Assembly: GCF_002443255.2 (NCBI RefSeq)
Contig: NW_019211456.1
Span: forward strand, 29,509,341 to 29,573,340
Source: Varroa destructor
Taxonomy: Eukaryota; Arthropoda; Arachnida; Mesostigmata; Varroidae
Reading direction: 5' to 3'
DNA length: 64,000 nt
Under the pieces are notes generated by a model. The model was not told the origin of the DNA. It did not search any database and saw only the letters and a list, made by a program, of their open reading frames with translations. This document shows, piece by piece, positions 61,230 through 64,000 of the stretch (positions are counted from its first letter, which is position 1; each line of letters starts with the position of its first letter). The position numbers were made by a program, and so were the translations under genes.

Positions 61230-64000
61230 TGTGAAACGTCTCACAAATGAGTAAACATAACAATGGCAATAATAATGAAATCGTCTATGAATATTTATTT
61301 ACCTATCGCTGATATAAGGGGCAAATCCAATGTGGCAATGTTTGTCAACTTTTGCCTTGCTCTTATGGACTGTTCTTGGTGATCTGTGCAGTTAAGCCAG
61401 TTTCGTAGTTCTTCTTCCTCTCACATTGAAAAGGGGCCTTCTTAGATGCCTGGGCATTCATCCGCTATTGAGCAAAGCATCTTCGACTCGTTGAAAGTTA
61501 TCGTTCAACGATGCCGAATAGGGAATAGTGCTTAACGAACTTCTCTATCTATTTGAACTTGGCTTGTCTGTTGCTCGTGCTTTATTGATATTCCATTTTA
61601 TCATTTGCCTCCTCTGTGACGGGATGCCATATTTCATTGTCTGAGCATTTGAGCTTAGATGCTTTTAACAGCCTATGTAGCTTTGTAACGCGGCCGTTTT
61701 CCTCCTGCGGTATTCGCCACTACGCCGATAGAGTAATAATCTTCCTTGTTAATCTGTTCGACTTTTGTCATGCTCTCTGTAGGTGGGGCATATTGGATAA
61801 TATACATACAGGTAGATAAGTATGCGAAAGTCTCACGTTTACTGTGTGCAAATGCGCCTCATTGAAATCGGAATTGGACTACACGCAAGCGATCATTTTG
61901 TCTTGGGGAAAAAACCCCATCATTACACCGATTATTTCGCGGCATATTGTAATTCAGCTTCGTACGTCGAGTTCGTTTGCTTCACCGCCGTTTGCGCGTC
62001 AGACCGTACAACGATTTTTCATTTCTTTGATAAATTTTCCAACTACTATATTTCGATGAATACATTCGATGAAATGTTAAAGGAAAACCATTACAATTTT
62101 CAATGCTTTTTTTACATAGTGGCTAAAAATCGCACAGGTACAATAGCGTGTGCGACTTGACGTGTGAATAAGATCCGCATGGCTTATCTGTGTGTAAGTG
62201 AATAGGCTTTTCTGTGCGTGACGTGTTATGCCCTGCTCCATATGCTCACGCGCGCAAAACGACAAAGTTGGTGGACTACATATGTATGGTCAAATAAGCC
62301 GAAGAAAAAAGTTACAGACTGCTTCTGCGACCTGTTCGTATTCGTGTGTCATACAGCACAATGGCCCAGGTTCAACCGAGGACCCACAGAGGGCGCTTAT
62401 AAGCGATAGAAGCAGAACAACAGGGCTGCGGATCGGAGATCTAAATGGTCCGGGTCAGAGACTACATAGATGTTGAAGCTGTAGATGGTGCCATCGTTCG
62501 GCGGTTACCCAGAACCAACGCACTGTCTCGTTAGACTAGGATATTGTTTGTTTCCACCAGGCAGTTGCAGCTAGATCTCCCTAGGGCAACGTTTGCGAAG
62601 AAAGAGGGACGGGCCAGCTATGAAAGGACGGAGCGGAAAAAGCCGCGAAAGGAAGCGCAAAGTGCACGCAACAAAATGGAGGGGCATTCCGCTGCGCGCA
62701 TAGAAGTTGGGTCGGCACAAGGCTAACGGAAACAAGACAAAGGGGATTTGGGGTCGGGAGAAATTGAACAAGAAGAAAAATGTGCAGTTATGAAACACTG
62801 CTGGAGAAGTAATGGCTTCGAGGCTACCAAAGAAGGACAAGGACAATATGAAGTTCAATAACAGTTAGTAGGCACAACGAACTCAAACAAGGTGCTTAAC
62901 AGAATGTTTGGCCAGACGACTTGGATCATGGATCTGAAAGATAGCCGAAACCCGTGTTGACCTCGGCCGAAAAGTGGGTCCTATATACGGGCGTCTTGCC
63001 ACGCTTACGGACGCTTTTCAGAAAAACCAGCCGTAATAGATAGGATGCGCGTCGTCTCATATTTATAGAAGGAAACGCATCAAGAACAGATATATAGGTT
63101 GGTCATGCGGCCTCCTTAGAGGAACAGAATTCAACGGGATTCAATGTGTTTTCTTATGAAATATTGTATGCTATCTAACACTTGGATAAACGACCAGAGG
63201 TGGCTTCGCTAACTGTGAGTTGTGCTTGCCACCATTGAGAAGAGACGTATTGTTCTAAAATTAATTAATATAATAATAAATGCTTGTCGCTTAGGCGGGC
63301 CAGCAAGGTAACAAGTAATAAGAATATGGGTTACACACGTCAAGAATGGGTGAGCGGCCTATTGTGGGTTACGTGGAATCGGTTTTTTATTGTTGTTTCA
63401 CTAAAAGCTAGGTGATAAGCTACTATCAGACTAAATCAGCAAGAAGGCATTGGATTAGGATCACCTTGAGACCCTTGGAGGACGATCGTTGTCTACAGGG
63501 ACATTGCACATGGCGGAACGAGCAACAGGTAAATAACTGAGTTAGTCTACACTCTCGCAGATTGTCTATGATAGACGTACAACGGCCAAGTACGAAAATA
63601 AAGGAAGCAAAGTAATAGCCAGAGGGAGTACTGTCTCGATGGCCTCAGCCAATGGCTAGAGTAGCAGAAACTGCAGCTAGTTCTGCTATGAGCTATAGCG
63701 ATGGTACATTGAGCGAGCAATAATGCCGGTAGGAAGAAGCATAAGAAAAGAACGGAATACGAGGATCGTGGGGAAAGAATCGGTCGTTATAGTAGCGCGT
63801 CTTTTTCGCTCGGAGACACAGAAGGCCTCTCGGTCAGAGCGGCTACGGGCAACGATCCGAAACCATTGGCAACGTCGTTATCAGTAAAAACGCACAGCAG
63901 GGCAGAATTTAGCCTCGCTTTAAGCCATAACTCAGGCGAACTCCTCAACCTATTTGACGATAAGTTATGATAATTTGTTCTGTAACACTTCTTTGAAGTG
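61230..64000. other. non-genic stretch
   Basis: A 112-codon plus frame with a true ATG (61822-62160) lies in AT-rich DNA where frames this long are less expected. It contains a Phe/Asn/Tyr-rich middle (FHFFDKFSNYYISMNTFDEM) but no recognised domain. A 12-nt palindrome CGCTTATAAGCG lies at 62394-62405. 62.5-62.9 kb is purine-rich. Nothing else is visible to the end. Confidence 0.4.

Noticed and set aside
1..64000. CRISPR array, bacterial operons or riboswitches
   Set aside because: No regularly spaced direct repeats and no prokaryotic gene density or ribosome-binding sites. The sequence texture is that of an animal genome.

Overview
This window looks like nuclear DNA from an animal, most plausibly an arthropod. 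No prokaryotic gene layout is present. The longest open frames are near the length expected by chance, there are dinucleotide and trinucleotide microsatellites, one degenerate mariner-family transposase fragment is present, and several short open frames sit between sequences that look like spliceosomal splice sites. A 100-N assembly gap lies inside a TA repeat. A mite-like genome would fit, but that is an inference from general texture and not from a marker gene. I recognise no complete protein-coding gene and no rRNA, tRNA, CRISPR array or snRNA.

Layout. 0-5 kb is non-genic, with a G15 tract and a perfect 22-bp hairpin (2333-2384). At 5.2 kb a cysteine-rich open segment on the minus strand has splice-like sequence on both sides and is one of the two best exon candidates. 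5.3-19 kb is mostly non-genic, with strong purine and pyrimidine strand-bias blocks and CTG/TCG repeats, a 182-codon open frame with hydrophobic segments (10.4-10.9 kb) and a short terminal-exon candidate (14.67 kb). 19.1-19.4 kb holds the mariner relic. 19.5-26 kb contains a 200-codon open frame with a strong acceptor-like site inside it, and a TATA box at 24.17 kb. 26.1-26.7 kb contains exon candidates on both strands and poly(A) signals facing each other. 28-34 kb is GC-richer with several long but unrecognised open frames. 35-50 kb is mostly AT-rich with no gene I can support; an open frame at 38.9 kb carries a short envelope-fusion-like motif. 51-52.2 kb has a TATA box, a 122-codon open frame and a tRNA-Lys-type primer binding site that may mark a decayed LTR element. 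53 kb (plus) and 57.5 kb (minus) carry terminal-exon candidates. 61.1 kb is the gap.

The firmest calls are the simple repeats, the gap, the perfect hairpin and the mariner relic. All exon and promoter calls are low-confidence: they were read by eye from splice consensus and open frames, and 40-65-codon frames arise often by chance. No set of exons could be joined into a gene, so I make no claim about genes working together.
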